From contig DATIDD010000070.1 in the NCBI GenBank assembly GCA_035456465.1, forward strand, positions 43,742 to 107,741: 64,000 bases of DNA, read 5' to 3'. Both the position numbers and the translations under genes were made by a program. Under the pieces are notes generated by a model, which worked only from the letters and a program-made list of their open reading frames with translations, made no database searches and was not told where the DNA came from. Source of the stretch: DATHTC01 sp035456465 (lineage in GTDB: Bacteria; Actinomycetota; Thermoleophilia; Gaiellales; Gaiellaceae). Positions 20,728-28,255 of this stretch are shown one piece after another (within the stretch, counting starts at the first letter, position 1; each line of letters starts with the position of its first letter).

Positions 20728-21282
20728 CTAGGCGGCGAGCGCGCGCAGGTCGCCGGCGGCGCGGCCGAGGAGGTTCTCGCGCAGGTCGAACAACCCGGCC
20801 CAGAGCGACGAGCGGTCGGGGAAGGCGTGCATTCGCGCCGCGGTCGAGAGCCCTTCGAGCGCGCGGACGAGGACGGCGAGCTCGAGGTAGGCCTGCGCCA
20901 CGCGCACGGGCGAGGCGCGGACGCCGGCGCGGAGCAGCACGGGCTCCCACTCGAGCAGCTCGGCGGCGCCGGGCTCGCCGTACCACGAGCGGCCGGCCTC
21001 GTGCGCCGGCTCGAGCTCGAGCAGGTAGCGGCCGAGCGGCTCCTCCAGGCCCGCGACGGCGGTCTCGGCCCGGTCGGCGGCGCGGCGCAGCGCGGCGACT
21101 CGGCGGCCCGGCGTACACGGCTCGGCGTCGCCCCGCGCCCAGCGCTCCAGCAGCCGGCAGAACGCGAGCGCGGAGGCCTCGCACGCGGCGAGCTGGCGGA
21201 CGAGCCGTCGCGTCGTGGCCTCGGTGACGCCGTGCTCCTCGATCACGTCGCGCCAGCCGAGCTCGAGCCGGCCCTCGGGCAC
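20728..21282 (-). CDS. conserved-looking hypothetical protein between RNase J and ribokinase
   Basis: The 184-residue protein is strongly alpha-helical, Leu/Ala/Arg-rich, with aromatic residues clustered in RSWYGEPGAAELLEWEP (about 100-116). I recognise no domain, signal peptide or membrane segment. It begins 5 bases after the RNase J stop and ends 9 bases before the ribokinase ATG, so it is translated from the same message. The GTG at 21282 is chosen; a TTG overlapping the RNase J stop is an alternative. Confidence 0.65.
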   Translation of the reverse strand: MPEGRLELGWRDVIEEHGVTEATTRRLVRQLAACEASALAFCRLLERWARGDAEPCTPGRRVAALRRAADRAETAVAGLEEPLGRYLLELEPAHEAGRSWYGEPGAAELLEWEPVLLRAGVRASPVRVAQAYLELAVLVRALEGLSTAARMHAFPDRSSLWAGLFDLRENLLGRAAGDLRALAA

Positions 21283-21287
21283 CGCGC

Positions 21288-22949
21288 TCAAATCTCGACG
21301 ACGACCGGGAGGATCATCGGCCGTCGGCCGGTCCGGTCGTAGATCAGCTGGCCGACGCCGTCGTGCAGGTGCTCCTGGAGGAGCTTGATCTCGCGGATGT
21401 CGGCGGCGATGCAGTCGCGGAGCACGCGGCCCGCCTCGTCCCGGAGCTCGTCGAGCACCGGGCCCGGCTCGGCGAACCCGCGGGCGATCAGCTCCGGGTC
21501 GGCCGGCGTGAGCCCGTTCGAGGCGGCGACGGTGGCGACGAGGATCAGCACGCCGTCCTCGGCCAGGTGCCGCCGGTCGCGGAGCGCGACGTCGTGCACG
21601 TCCCCCACGCCGAGCCCGTCGACGAAGGTGACGCCGGCGTCGACCCGGTCGACGATCCGCGGCGCGCGTCCCGGCGCGAGCTCGACCACGGCGCCGTTGT
21701 CGGCGAGCACGATCGCGTCGGCCGGGACGCCCGCGTCGGCGGCGAGCCGCGCGTGCGCCGTGAGCATGCGGAACTCGCCGTGGACCGGCATCACCGCGCG
21801 CGGGCGGAGCAGCGCGATCATCGTCCGCAGCTCCTCGACGTTCCCGTGGCCGGAGACGTGGACGTCCGCGTTCTCCTCGTGGAGCACCTCGGCGCCGTTC
21901 CGCGTCAGCCGGTTGATCGCGTCGTGGACGCGGAGCTCGTTCCCGGGGATCGGCTTCGCCGAGATGATCACCGTGTCGCCGCGCTCGACGTGGACCGCCG
22001 GGTGGTCGTCGTACGCGATCCGCGTCAGCGCCGACAGCGGCTCGCCCTGCGAGCCGGTGCAGAGGATCAGGACCTCGTGCGGGCGGTACTCGTCGAGCTC
22101 CGCGGGCTTGATCACCGTCCCGTCCGACACCCGGACGTAGTCGAGGTTCCGGGCGATGTTCAGGTTCTTGCGCATCGAGCGGCCGACGACGCACACCTTC
22201 CGGCCACATTCGACCGCCACGTCGATCGCCTGCTGCATCCGGTGGACGTTCGAGGCGAACGTCGAGATCAGGATCCGCCCGCGCCGCTGCGGGATGAGCT
22301 GCCGGAAGGCCTCGCCGACGACGCGCTCGGACCGCGTGTACCCGGGTCGCTCGGCGTTCGTCGAGTCCCCGAGCAGGAGGTCGACGCCGCGGTTGCCGAC
22401 CTCGGCGAGCCGCCCGACGTCGGTGCGCTGGCCGTCGACGGGCGTGTGGTCGAGCTTGTAGTCGCCGGTGACGACGATCCGCCCGGCCGGCGTCTCCATC
22501 ACCACCGCCACCGCGTCGGGGATCGAGTGCGCGACACGGACGAACTCGAGCCGGAACGGCCCGAGCTCGACCGGAGGCTCGTTCGGCGCGATCTCCTGGA
22601 GCTCCGTCGAGCGCAGGAGGCCGTGCTCGTCGAGCTTCGACTTCACGAGCCCGAGCGTGAGCCGCGTCGCGAGCACGACCGGCGCGCCGACCTCACGGAG
22701 CACGTACGGGAGCGCCCCGACGTGGTCCTCGTGCCCGTGCGTGAGCACGATCCCAGCGATCGCGTCGCGGCGGTCGGCGAGCCACGAGAAGTCCGGGAGC
22801 ACGAGGTCGACGCCGAGATGCTCGTCGCGCGGGAACGCGAGGCCCGCGTCGACGACGAGCACCCGTCCCTCGCACTCGAACGCGGTCATGTTCTTGCCGA
22901 CCTCGCCGAGCCCGCCGAGCGGCACGATCCTGCAGGAGGAACCGTTCAC
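21288..22949 (-). CDS. rnj: ribonuclease J
   Basis: The 553-residue metallo-beta-lactamase/beta-CASP nuclease carries HGHEDH near residue 70, GDYKLDHTPVDG and SGHGNVEELR, with a C-terminal domain as usual. It has 5'-3' exo- and endonuclease activity on RNA. The GTG start lies 7 bases after a TACACT hexamer and just beyond the dapA stop, in the common actinobacterial dapA-rnj order. RNase J, RNase Y and PNPase all being in this window is notable. Confidence 0.96.
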   Translation of the reverse strand: MNGSSCRIVPLGGLGEVGKNMTAFECEGRVLVVDAGLAFPRDEHLGVDLVLPDFSWLADRRDAIAGIVLTHGHEDHVGALPYVLREVGAPVVLATRLTLGLVKSKLDEHGLLRSTELQEIAPNEPPVELGPFRLEFVRVAHSIPDAVAVVMETPAGRIVVTGDYKLDHTPVDGQRTDVGRLAEVGNRGVDLLLGDSTNAERPGYTRSERVVGEAFRQLIPQRRGRILISTFASNVHRMQQAIDVAVECGRKVCVVGRSMRKNLNIARNLDYVRVSDGTVIKPAELDEYRPHEVLILCTGSQGEPLSALTRIAYDDHPAVHVERGDTVIISAKPIPGNELRVHDAINRLTRNGAEVLHEENADVHVSGHGNVEELRTMIALLRPRAVMPVHGEFRMLTAHARLAADAGVPADAIVLADNGAVVELAPGRAPRIVDRVDAGVTFVDGLGVGDVHDVALRDRRHLAEDGVLILVATVAASNGLTPADPELIARGFAEPGPVLDELRDEAGRVLRDCIAADIREIKLLQEHLHDGVGQLIYDRTGRRPMILPVVVEI

Positions 22950-22956
22950 GGCCCCG

Positions 22957-22962
22957 AGTGTA
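22957..22962 (-). promoter_or_regulatory. candidate -10 hexamer (TACACT) for rnj
   Basis: TACACT within CTCTACACT, 7 bases before the GTG. The same 9-mer precedes the RodZ-like gene and infB. No recognisable -35. Confidence 0.4.
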
Positions 22963-22975
22963 GAGAGGTGCCTGG

Positions 22976-23857
22976 CTACGCGGCGGCCGGCTGCAGCAGC
23001 CCGAGCCGCTCGAGGCACCCGCGGACGGCCTCCCGCTCCTCCCTCGTCGCCTCGACGAGCGGCAGCCGGTGGCCGCCGACCTCGTGGCCGAGGAGGTTCA
23101 GCGCGGCCTTGATCGCAATCGGGTTCGTCTGCACCTTCAGCAGGTCGAGCGACGGCCGGAGCTCCTCGTCGAGGCGGCGTGCGCCGTCGAGGTCGCCGTC
23201 GCGGTAGCGGCGCACCAGCTCCTTCACCTGCGGGCCGACCACGTGCGTGTGGACGCAGACGCCACCCACGCCGCCGAGCTCGAGGAACGGCAGGACGAGG
23301 TCGTCGTCGCCGGCGTAGAGATCGAGCCCCAGCTCGACGATCCGCCGCGCCTGCTCGAGGTCCGGGTTCGCCTGCTTGACCGCCCGGACCGTCGGGATCT
23401 CCGCGAGCACGGCGATCGTCTCCGGCTCGATGTTCACGACCACGCGGCCGGGGATGTTGTAGACGATCACGGGGAGCTCCGTGGCGTCGGCGATCGCGCG
23501 GAAGTGGGCGACGATGCCGCGCTGCGGCGGCTTGTTGTAGTAGGGCGTGACGACGAGCACTCCGTCCACGCCGGCATCGCGGGCGAGCCGCGTGAGGTGG
23601 ATCGAGTGACGGGTGTCGTAGGTGCCCGTGCCGGCGACGACCGTGGCGCGGTCGCCGACCTCCTCGACCGCGGTCCGCCAGAGTCGCTCCTTCTCGTCGT
23701 CGGTGAGGGTCGGCGACTCGCCCGTCGTGCCGGTGACCACGAGCCCGTCCGAGCCGTGCTCGACGAGGTGGCGCGCCAGCGCCCGGAACCGGTCGATCTC
23801 CACCCCGCCCTCCGCGTCGAAGGGGGTCACGATCGCCGTCAGGATCTCGCCCAGCAC
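22976..23857 (-). CDS. dapA: 4-hydroxy-tetrahydrodipicolinate synthase
   Basis: The 293-residue TIM-barrel enzyme has the GTTGESPTL motif near residue 43, VVTPYYNKP with the proton-relay Tyr near 106, YNIPGRV, and the Schiff-base Lys in AVKQANPD near 160. It condenses pyruvate with aspartate semialdehyde, the first committed step of lysine/diaminopimelate synthesis. dapB, the next enzyme, is 1.6 kb upstream on the same strand. GTG start, divergent from mscL. Confidence 0.95.
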   Translation of the reverse strand: MLGEILTAIVTPFDAEGGVEIDRFRALARHLVEHGSDGLVVTGTTGESPTLTDDEKERLWRTAVEEVGDRATVVAGTGTYDTRHSIHLTRLARDAGVDGVLVVTPYYNKPPQRGIVAHFRAIADATELPVIVYNIPGRVVVNIEPETIAVLAEIPTVRAVKQANPDLEQARRIVELGLDLYAGDDDLVLPFLELGGVGGVCVHTHVVGPQVKELVRRYRDGDLDGARRLDEELRPSLDLLKVQTNPIAIKAALNLLGHEVGGHRLPLVEATREEREAVRGCLERLGLLQPAAA

Positions 23858-23866
23858 TGTGGCAGG

Positions 23867-23872
23867 ATCTTA
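23867..23872 (-). promoter_or_regulatory. candidate -10 hexamer (TAAGAT) for dapA
   Basis: TAAGAT is 9 bases upstream of the dapA GTG, in the 56-base dapA-mscL divergent gap. It is a strong -10 match but the -35 is not canonical. Confidence 0.4.
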
Positions 23873-23913
23873 CGCGGCCGATCCGACAACCACGAGTCGA
23901 AAGGGAGGGTCCG

Positions 23914-24291
23914 ATGCTCACCGAGTTCAAGGACTTCCTGTTCCGGGGCAACATCCTCGAGCTGGCGGTCGCGTTCGTGATGGGCCTCGCGTTCGCGGCC
24001 GTCGTGAACTCGCTCGTGAGCAACCTCGTGATGCCGATCGTCGCGATGGTCATCGGCAAGCCCGACTTCTCCGACCTGACGTTCACGATCAACGACGCGG
24101 TCTTCCGCTACGGCGCGTTCATCACCGACGTGATCCAGTTCCTCGCGATCGCCGCCGCGGTGTTCTTCTTCATCGTCAAGCCCGTGAACATGATGCTCGC
24201 TCGGAGGCGCGGGCCGGCCGAGGAAGGGATGCCCGACGAGGAGCGGCGCCACCAGGAGCTGCTCGCCGCGCTCGGGAACATCTCCCGGTAG
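23914..24291 (+). CDS. mscL: large-conductance mechanosensitive channel MscL
   Basis: The 125-residue protein has the typical N-terminal helix with FKDFLFRGNILELAVAFVMG, two membrane helices (about 16-42 and 68-90) and a charged C-terminal helix. It forms a pentameric channel that opens on hypo-osmotic shock. GGGAGG lies 6 bases upstream of the ATG. Confidence 0.96.
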   Translation: MLTEFKDFLFRGNILELAVAFVMGLAFAAVVNSLVSNLVMPIVAMVIGKPDFSDLTFTINDAVFRYGAFITDVIQFLAIAAAVFFFIVKPVNMMLARRRGPAEEGMPDEERRHQELLAALGNISR

Positions 24292-24308
24292 GACCGTCGC
24301 CGCCGGCG

Positions 24309-24332
24309 TAGGGCGCGCGTGCCGGCGCCCTA
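24309..24332. terminator. bidirectional terminator hairpin between mscL and the GNAT gene
   Basis: TAGGGCGC and GCGCCCTA form an 8-bp stem with an 8-base loop that includes the GNAT stop codon and sits 18 bases after the mscL stop. No T-run, as usual at this GC content. Confidence 0.5.
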
Positions 24333-24869
24333 CGCCCTCGGCGCGAGTGCGAGGCCGAGAATCGCGTACGGCTCGGAGCCGGGCGCGAATCGCAGCTCGG
24401 GGACGACCACCTCCCACCCGCGTTCCCGGTAGAGCGCGAGCGCGGGCGCATTGGTCGCCTGCGTCGACAGCACCGCCGTCGGCGCGTCCCCGAGCGACCC
24501 GACCAGCGCGTCGTGCAGGCGGCCGCCGATGCCCTCGCGGCGCCGGTTCCGCGCGACGTGGAGCTCTGCGAGCTCGACGTGGCCCGGCGACAGCCAGCGG
24601 GCGGCGTCGGCTCGCGTCATCGCCGCGGCGACGGCGTCGTGCCACCACTGCCCGGGCGCGCCGCAGTAGGCATATGCGAAGCCGACGATCTGCCCGTCCT
24701 CCAGCGCCGCCACCAGGGTGAAGCCGTCCCGCGCCGCGTGGCGCGGCAGGATCTCGTCGACGCGGTCCGCCGTGACCCACGTCCACACCGCCGCGAGCTC
24801 CCGGCGGCGCGCCAGCACGTCGGCGGGCGCGAGCCAGGCGAGCTCAGTCGAGGAGCGTGTCGAGGCCAA
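24330..24869 (-). CDS. GNAT family N-acetyltransferase
   Basis: The 179-residue protein has the acetyl-CoA site in RNRRREGIGGRLHDAL (the R/Q-x-x-G-x-G/A motif near residues 108-123), flanked by AELHV and by NAPALALYRERGWE. The acceptor is unknown. The TTG start is supported by GGGAG 6 bases upstream and would overlap the end of dapB by 26 bases; no ATG or GTG sits near the family start. Confidence 0.85.
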   Translation of the reverse strand: MASTRSSTELAWLAPADVLARRRELAAVWTWVTADRVDEILPRHAARDGFTLVAALEDGQIVGFAYAYCGAPGQWWHDAVAAAMTRADAARWLSPGHVELAELHVARNRRREGIGGRLHDALVGSLGDAPTAVLSTQATNAPALALYRERGWEVVVPELRFAPGSEPYAILGLALAPRA

Positions 24870-25452
24870 TCGTCACTCCCGCCGGCAACGTGAAGACCCG
24901 CTCGAGCGCGAGCAGGACGCCCGGCACGAACGCCTCGCGCGACGTCGTGTCGTGCCTGATCGTCAGCAGCTGCCCGTCGCCGCCGAACAGCACCTCCTGG
25001 TGCGCGACGAGCCCCGGCAGCCGCACCGAGTGGATCGGCACCTCGCCTCCGAGCAGGGCCGCCGTCGCCTTGGCCGTGCCCGAGGGGGCGTCCCGCTTCG
25101 TCGCGTGGTGGAGCTCGACGATCTCGGCGTCGGGCAGGAACCGCACCGCCTCGCTCGCGAAGCGCATCATCAGCACCGCCCCGATCGCGAAGTTCGGCGC
25201 GAAGAAGACGGCGACGCCGGCCGCGCGCGCAACGGCGTCGACCTCGTCCACGTCCCAGCCGGTCGTGCCGACGACGGACGGGACGCCGCGCTCCACGGCC
25301 GCGAGCACGTTCTGTGCCGCGACGCCGGGTGCGGTGAAGTCGACCATCGCGTCGGCCTCGCCGAGCGGGACCAGCCGATGGCCGGCCCGCTCGAGCGACG
25401 GCCCGAGCACGCTCCCGACCTTCCCTCCGCGGCCGTTGAGGCAGACGTTCAC
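24844..25452 (-). CDS. dapB: 4-hydroxy-tetrahydrodipicolinate reductase, short form
   Basis: The 202-residue protein has the N-terminal NAD(P) site GRGGKVGS and the diagnostic HHATKRDAPSGTA near residue 115. It reduces the DapA product in lysine and diaminopimelate synthesis. It is about 50 residues shorter than the usual 250-270; the missing part lies in the Rossmann half, as in several actinobacterial and Thermotogae-like versions. GTG start overlapping the M16 peptidase stop. Confidence 0.93.
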   Translation of the reverse strand: MNVCLNGRGGKVGSVLGPSLERAGHRLVPLGEADAMVDFTAPGVAAQNVLAAVERGVPSVVGTTGWDVDEVDAVARAAGVAVFFAPNFAIGAVLMMRFASEAVRFLPDAEIVELHHATKRDAPSGTAKATAALLGGEVPIHSVRLPGLVAHQEVLFGGDGQLLTIRHDTTSREAFVPGVLLALERVFTLPAGVTIGLDTLLD

Positions 25453-26744
25453 GCGGCGGCGCGCGCCTCGAGACCCGGGTTCACCCGGGCCACGGCTGCG
25501 CGGAACCGCTCCTCGGCCGGCCCGATCCCGGCCGCGGAGACGTGCTCGGGGGCGAGCAGCAGCGCGCAGAGCTCCGCCACCGCGGCCGCGTCGACGGCGT
25601 CGATCTCCGCCATCAGGCGCTCGAAGGTCAGCAGCTCCGTGTCGGTCACGATCGACCTGCCGAGCCGCGACATGCGGTTCGACGTCGACTCCATCGAGAG
25701 CATCAGCCGGCCCTTGATGTTCTCCTTCGCGCGCTCGAGCTCCCCGGCCGCGACATTGCCGGCGGCGATGTCCGCGAGCTGCTCCGCGACGATCGCGAAG
25801 CAGTCCTCGAGGTTCTCCTCGCGCGTCCCCACGTAGACGCCGACGAGACCCGTGTCCGAGTACTGCGAGAGGAAGCTGTAGACGGTGTAGGCCATCCCCC
25901 GCTTCTCGCGGATCTCCTGGAACAGCCGCGACGACGCCGAGCCGCCGAGGATCGCGTCGAGGATCGACGCGGCGAAACGGCGGTGGTCCGAGCGGGAGAT
26001 GCCGGGCGCGCCCACGCAGACGTGGTACTGCTCGGTGTCCTTCCGCGTGAAGCGCAGCGAGGGCGGCGGCGGCTGCACGAGCAGCGACCGCGCCGGGACG
26101 TGCGTGGTGTCGGTGGGCGCGCGACCGGCCTCGAAGCGCGCGAGCAACTCGAGCAGCTCCGGGTGCTCGAGGTTCCCGGCCGCGGCGACGACGATGTTCG
26201 GGCCTACGTACGCGGCGTCGTGGAAGCGCGTGATCTCGTCACGCGAGACGGACGAGATCACCTCGGCGGTGCCGATCACCGGGCGCCCGAGCGGGTCGTC
26301 GCCGAAGACCGCTTCCGAGAACAGGTCGTGAACCAGCTCCTGTGGCGTGTCCTCGTACATCGCGATCTCCTCGAGCACGACCTCGCGCTCGTTGTCGAGA
26401 TCCTCGAGGCTGGGCGCGAAGACCATGTCGGTCATCACCTCGAGCGCCGTGTCGACGTGGTGGTCGGGGACGCGTGCGTAGACGACGGTGTGCTCGCGCG
26501 ACGTGGCCGCGTTCAGCTCCCCTCCGAGGCCGTCGAAGATCTCCGCGAGCTCCTGCGCCGAGTAGCGCCCGGATCCCTTGAACAGCAGGTGCTCGATGAA
26601 GTGGGTGACGCCCGCCTGCGCGGGCGCCTCGTCGCGAGATCCGGTTCCGATCCAGAACCCGACCGAGACCGACCGGACACTCGAGACGTGCTCGGAGACC
26701 ACGCGCTCGCCCGAGTCGAGCTCCGAGAGGACGTAGTTCTGCAC
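25449..26744 (-). CDS. M16 family zinc peptidase (processing-peptidase-like)
   Basis: The 431-residue protein has the inverted zinc motif HFIEH (HxxEH) near residue 50 with the distal Glu in NEREVVLEEI, an M16 N-terminal domain, and an inactive C-terminal M16 half. Such proteins (Bacillus YmxG-like) usually lie beside dapA/dapB or pnp, as here. Substrate unknown; it is probably cytoplasmic since no signal peptide is seen. The GTG start follows a TACGAT by 6 bases. Confidence 0.9.
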   Translation of the reverse strand: MQNYVLSELDSGERVVSEHVSSVRSVSVGFWIGTGSRDEAPAQAGVTHFIEHLLFKGSGRYSAQELAEIFDGLGGELNAATSREHTVVYARVPDHHVDTALEVMTDMVFAPSLEDLDNEREVVLEEIAMYEDTPQELVHDLFSEAVFGDDPLGRPVIGTAEVISSVSRDEITRFHDAAYVGPNIVVAAAGNLEHPELLELLARFEAGRAPTDTTHVPARSLLVQPPPPSLRFTRKDTEQYHVCVGAPGISRSDHRRFAASILDAILGGSASSRLFQEIREKRGMAYTVYSFLSQYSDTGLVGVYVGTREENLEDCFAIVAEQLADIAAGNVAAGELERAKENIKGRLMLSMESTSNRMSRLGRSIVTDTELLTFERLMAEIDAVDAAAVAELCALLLAPEHVSAAGIGPAEERFRAAVARVNPGLEARAAA

Positions 26745-26750
26745 CCGCGC

Positions 26751-26756
26751 ATCGTA
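26751..26756 (-). promoter_or_regulatory. candidate -10 hexamer (TACGAT) for the M16-dapB operon
   Basis: TACGAT lies 6 bases before the GTG at 26744, within the divergent gap to the L,D-transpeptidase gene. No clear -35. Confidence 0.35.
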
Positions 26757-26835
26757 GGTGGTTCGGGCGCCGGCGCGCCCCCACGCGGCGCCCGGACTTT
26801 CGGAACTGCGCCGGAAACGGCATATTCCCTCGACG

Positions 26836-27798
26836 ATGCTCCGCCGCCTGCTCGTGCTCGTCGTCGGCATCGGCCTCGCCGCGGGCGCCGCGTGCCTCGC
26901 CGCGCCGGCCGCCGGCCGCCCCGGGACGCGGATCGCCGCCGGCGTCGCCGTCTACGGCGTCCCGCTCGGCGGGTTCTCGTCCGAGCCCGCGCGCACCCTG
27001 CTGCGCCGGGCGCTCGAGCGCCCGGTCGTCCTGACGGTGGACGGCGCCGAGCGTCGCGTCCAGCCCGAGACGATGGGCCTCCGGGCCTCCGTGGACGACG
27101 CGGTCGCGGCGGCGCTCGCGGCAGACGGGCCGCGCGCGTTCGGAGCCGGTGCGACGGCCGACTCGGCACGGATCCGCCGGTACGTGGCCCGGCTCGACCG
27201 GACGCTGTCGCGGCGGCCCCGGGATGCGGAGCTCGTCGGGCTGGACCGCGTCCGGCCCCGCTTCGCACCGGCGGCTCCCGGCCGGAGGGTCGACCGCAGG
27301 CGGCTCGCGGCTGCGATCGCGCACGCCCTCGCCAGCGGCGACCGCGACCCGATCGCGATCCGGTTCCGGCCGGTCGCGCCGAAGGTGACGGCGCGGACGT
27401 TCGGGCCCGTGGTCGTGATCGGCCGGTACGCGAACCGGCTGTTCCTCTACGACGGGCCGCGGCTCGCCGCCTCGTTCCCCGTCGCGACCGGCCAGTCCCG
27501 CTACCCCACGCCGCTCGGGACGTTCAAGATTGCCGACCTGCAGCGGAACCCGTGGTGGTACCCGCCGCCGTCGGACTGGGCCAAGGGGCTGAAGCCGGTG
27601 CCGCCGGGGCCCGGCAACCCGCTCGGGACGCGCTGGATGGGCCTCGACGTGTACGGCGTCGGCATCCACGGCACCCCCGACGCGGCCTCCCTGGGCTACT
27701 CGGCCTCGCACGGATGCATCCGGATGGCGATCCCGTCGGCCGAGTGGCTGTTCGAGCGCGTCCGCGTCGGGACGCCGGTGGTGATCGCGGCGGCATGA
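26836..27798 (+). CDS. L,D-transpeptidase with N-terminal peptidoglycan-binding-like region
   Basis: The 320-residue precursor has a signal peptide (about 1-27, ending near APAAG). A PG_binding_4-like segment follows (GVPLGGFSSEPARTLLRRAL), then a YkuD catalytic domain with HGT at 279 and SHGCIRM, giving His 292 and Cys 294. These enzymes cross-link peptidoglycan 3-3 at the cell surface, which makes them insensitive to most penicillins. The ATG is preceded by an A/T-rich CATATT 9 bases upstream. Its stop overlaps the next gene's ATG. Confidence 0.92.
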   Translation: MLRRLLVLVVGIGLAAGAACLAAPAAGRPGTRIAAGVAVYGVPLGGFSSEPARTLLRRALERPVVLTVDGAERRVQPETMGLRASVDDAVAAALAADGPRAFGAGATADSARIRRYVARLDRTLSRRPRDAELVGLDRVRPRFAPAAPGRRVDRRRLAAAIAHALASGDRDPIAIRFRPVAPKVTARTFGPVVVIGRYANRLFLYDGPRLAASFPVATGQSRYPTPLGTFKIADLQRNPWWYPPPSDWAKGLKPVPPGPGNPLGTRWMGLDVYGVGIHGTPDAASLGYSASHGCIRMAIPSAEWLFERVRVGTPVVIAAA

Positions 27799-28196
27799 CC
27801 TTCGACCAGGCGCAGCTCGACGAGGCGATGCCGTTCGGGCGTGCGCTCGGGATCGAGTTCACCGACGTCGCGCCGGACGAGGTCCGGAGCCGCCTCGCGT
27901 GGCGCGCCGAGCTCTGCACGGCGGGCGGCGTCCTGCACGGCGGGGCGCTGATGGGGCTCGCGGACGCCGCCGGCGGCCTGCTCGCGTTCCTCAACCTCCC
28001 CGACGGGGCCTCCGGCACCGCCACGATCGAGTCGAAGACGAACTTCTTCCGCGCGGTCCGCGAGGGATTCGTGAACGGACGCTCGCACGTGCTGCACCAG
28101 GGCCGGACGACGATCGTCGTCGTGACCGACCTGTACGACGACGGCGAGCGCCACGTCGCGCGCGTGACGCAGACGCAGGCGATCCTCGGCGGCTGA
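27795..28196 (+). CDS. PaaI-type hotdog thioesterase
   Basis: The 133-residue protein has the hotdog-fold motif GGVLHGGALMGLADAAGG and SKTNFFRAVREG, typical of the PaaI/COG2050 subgroup that hydrolyses acyl- or aryl-CoA. The catalytic acidic residue would be the Asp in GLADAAG. The ATG overlaps the L,D-transpeptidase stop (ATGA), a close coupling without an obvious shared role. Confidence 0.88.
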   Translation: MTFDQAQLDEAMPFGRALGIEFTDVAPDEVRSRLAWRAELCTAGGVLHGGALMGLADAAGGLLAFLNLPDGASGTATIESKTNFFRAVREGFVNGRSHVLHQGRTTIVVVTDLYDDGERHVARVTQTQAILGG

Positions 28197-28202
28197 CGGC
28201 TG

Positions 28203-28220
28203 ACTGGCCGTCCGGCCAGT
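28203..28220 (+). terminator. hairpin after the thioesterase gene
   Basis: ACTGGCC / GGCCAGT, a 7-bp stem with a 4-base loop, 6 bases after the stop codon. It probably ends the two-gene unit before the secreted dehydrogenase gene. Confidence 0.45.
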
Positions 28221-28255
28221 TGTGCCCCACCCGGCGCCGGGAGTATGCCATCCGG

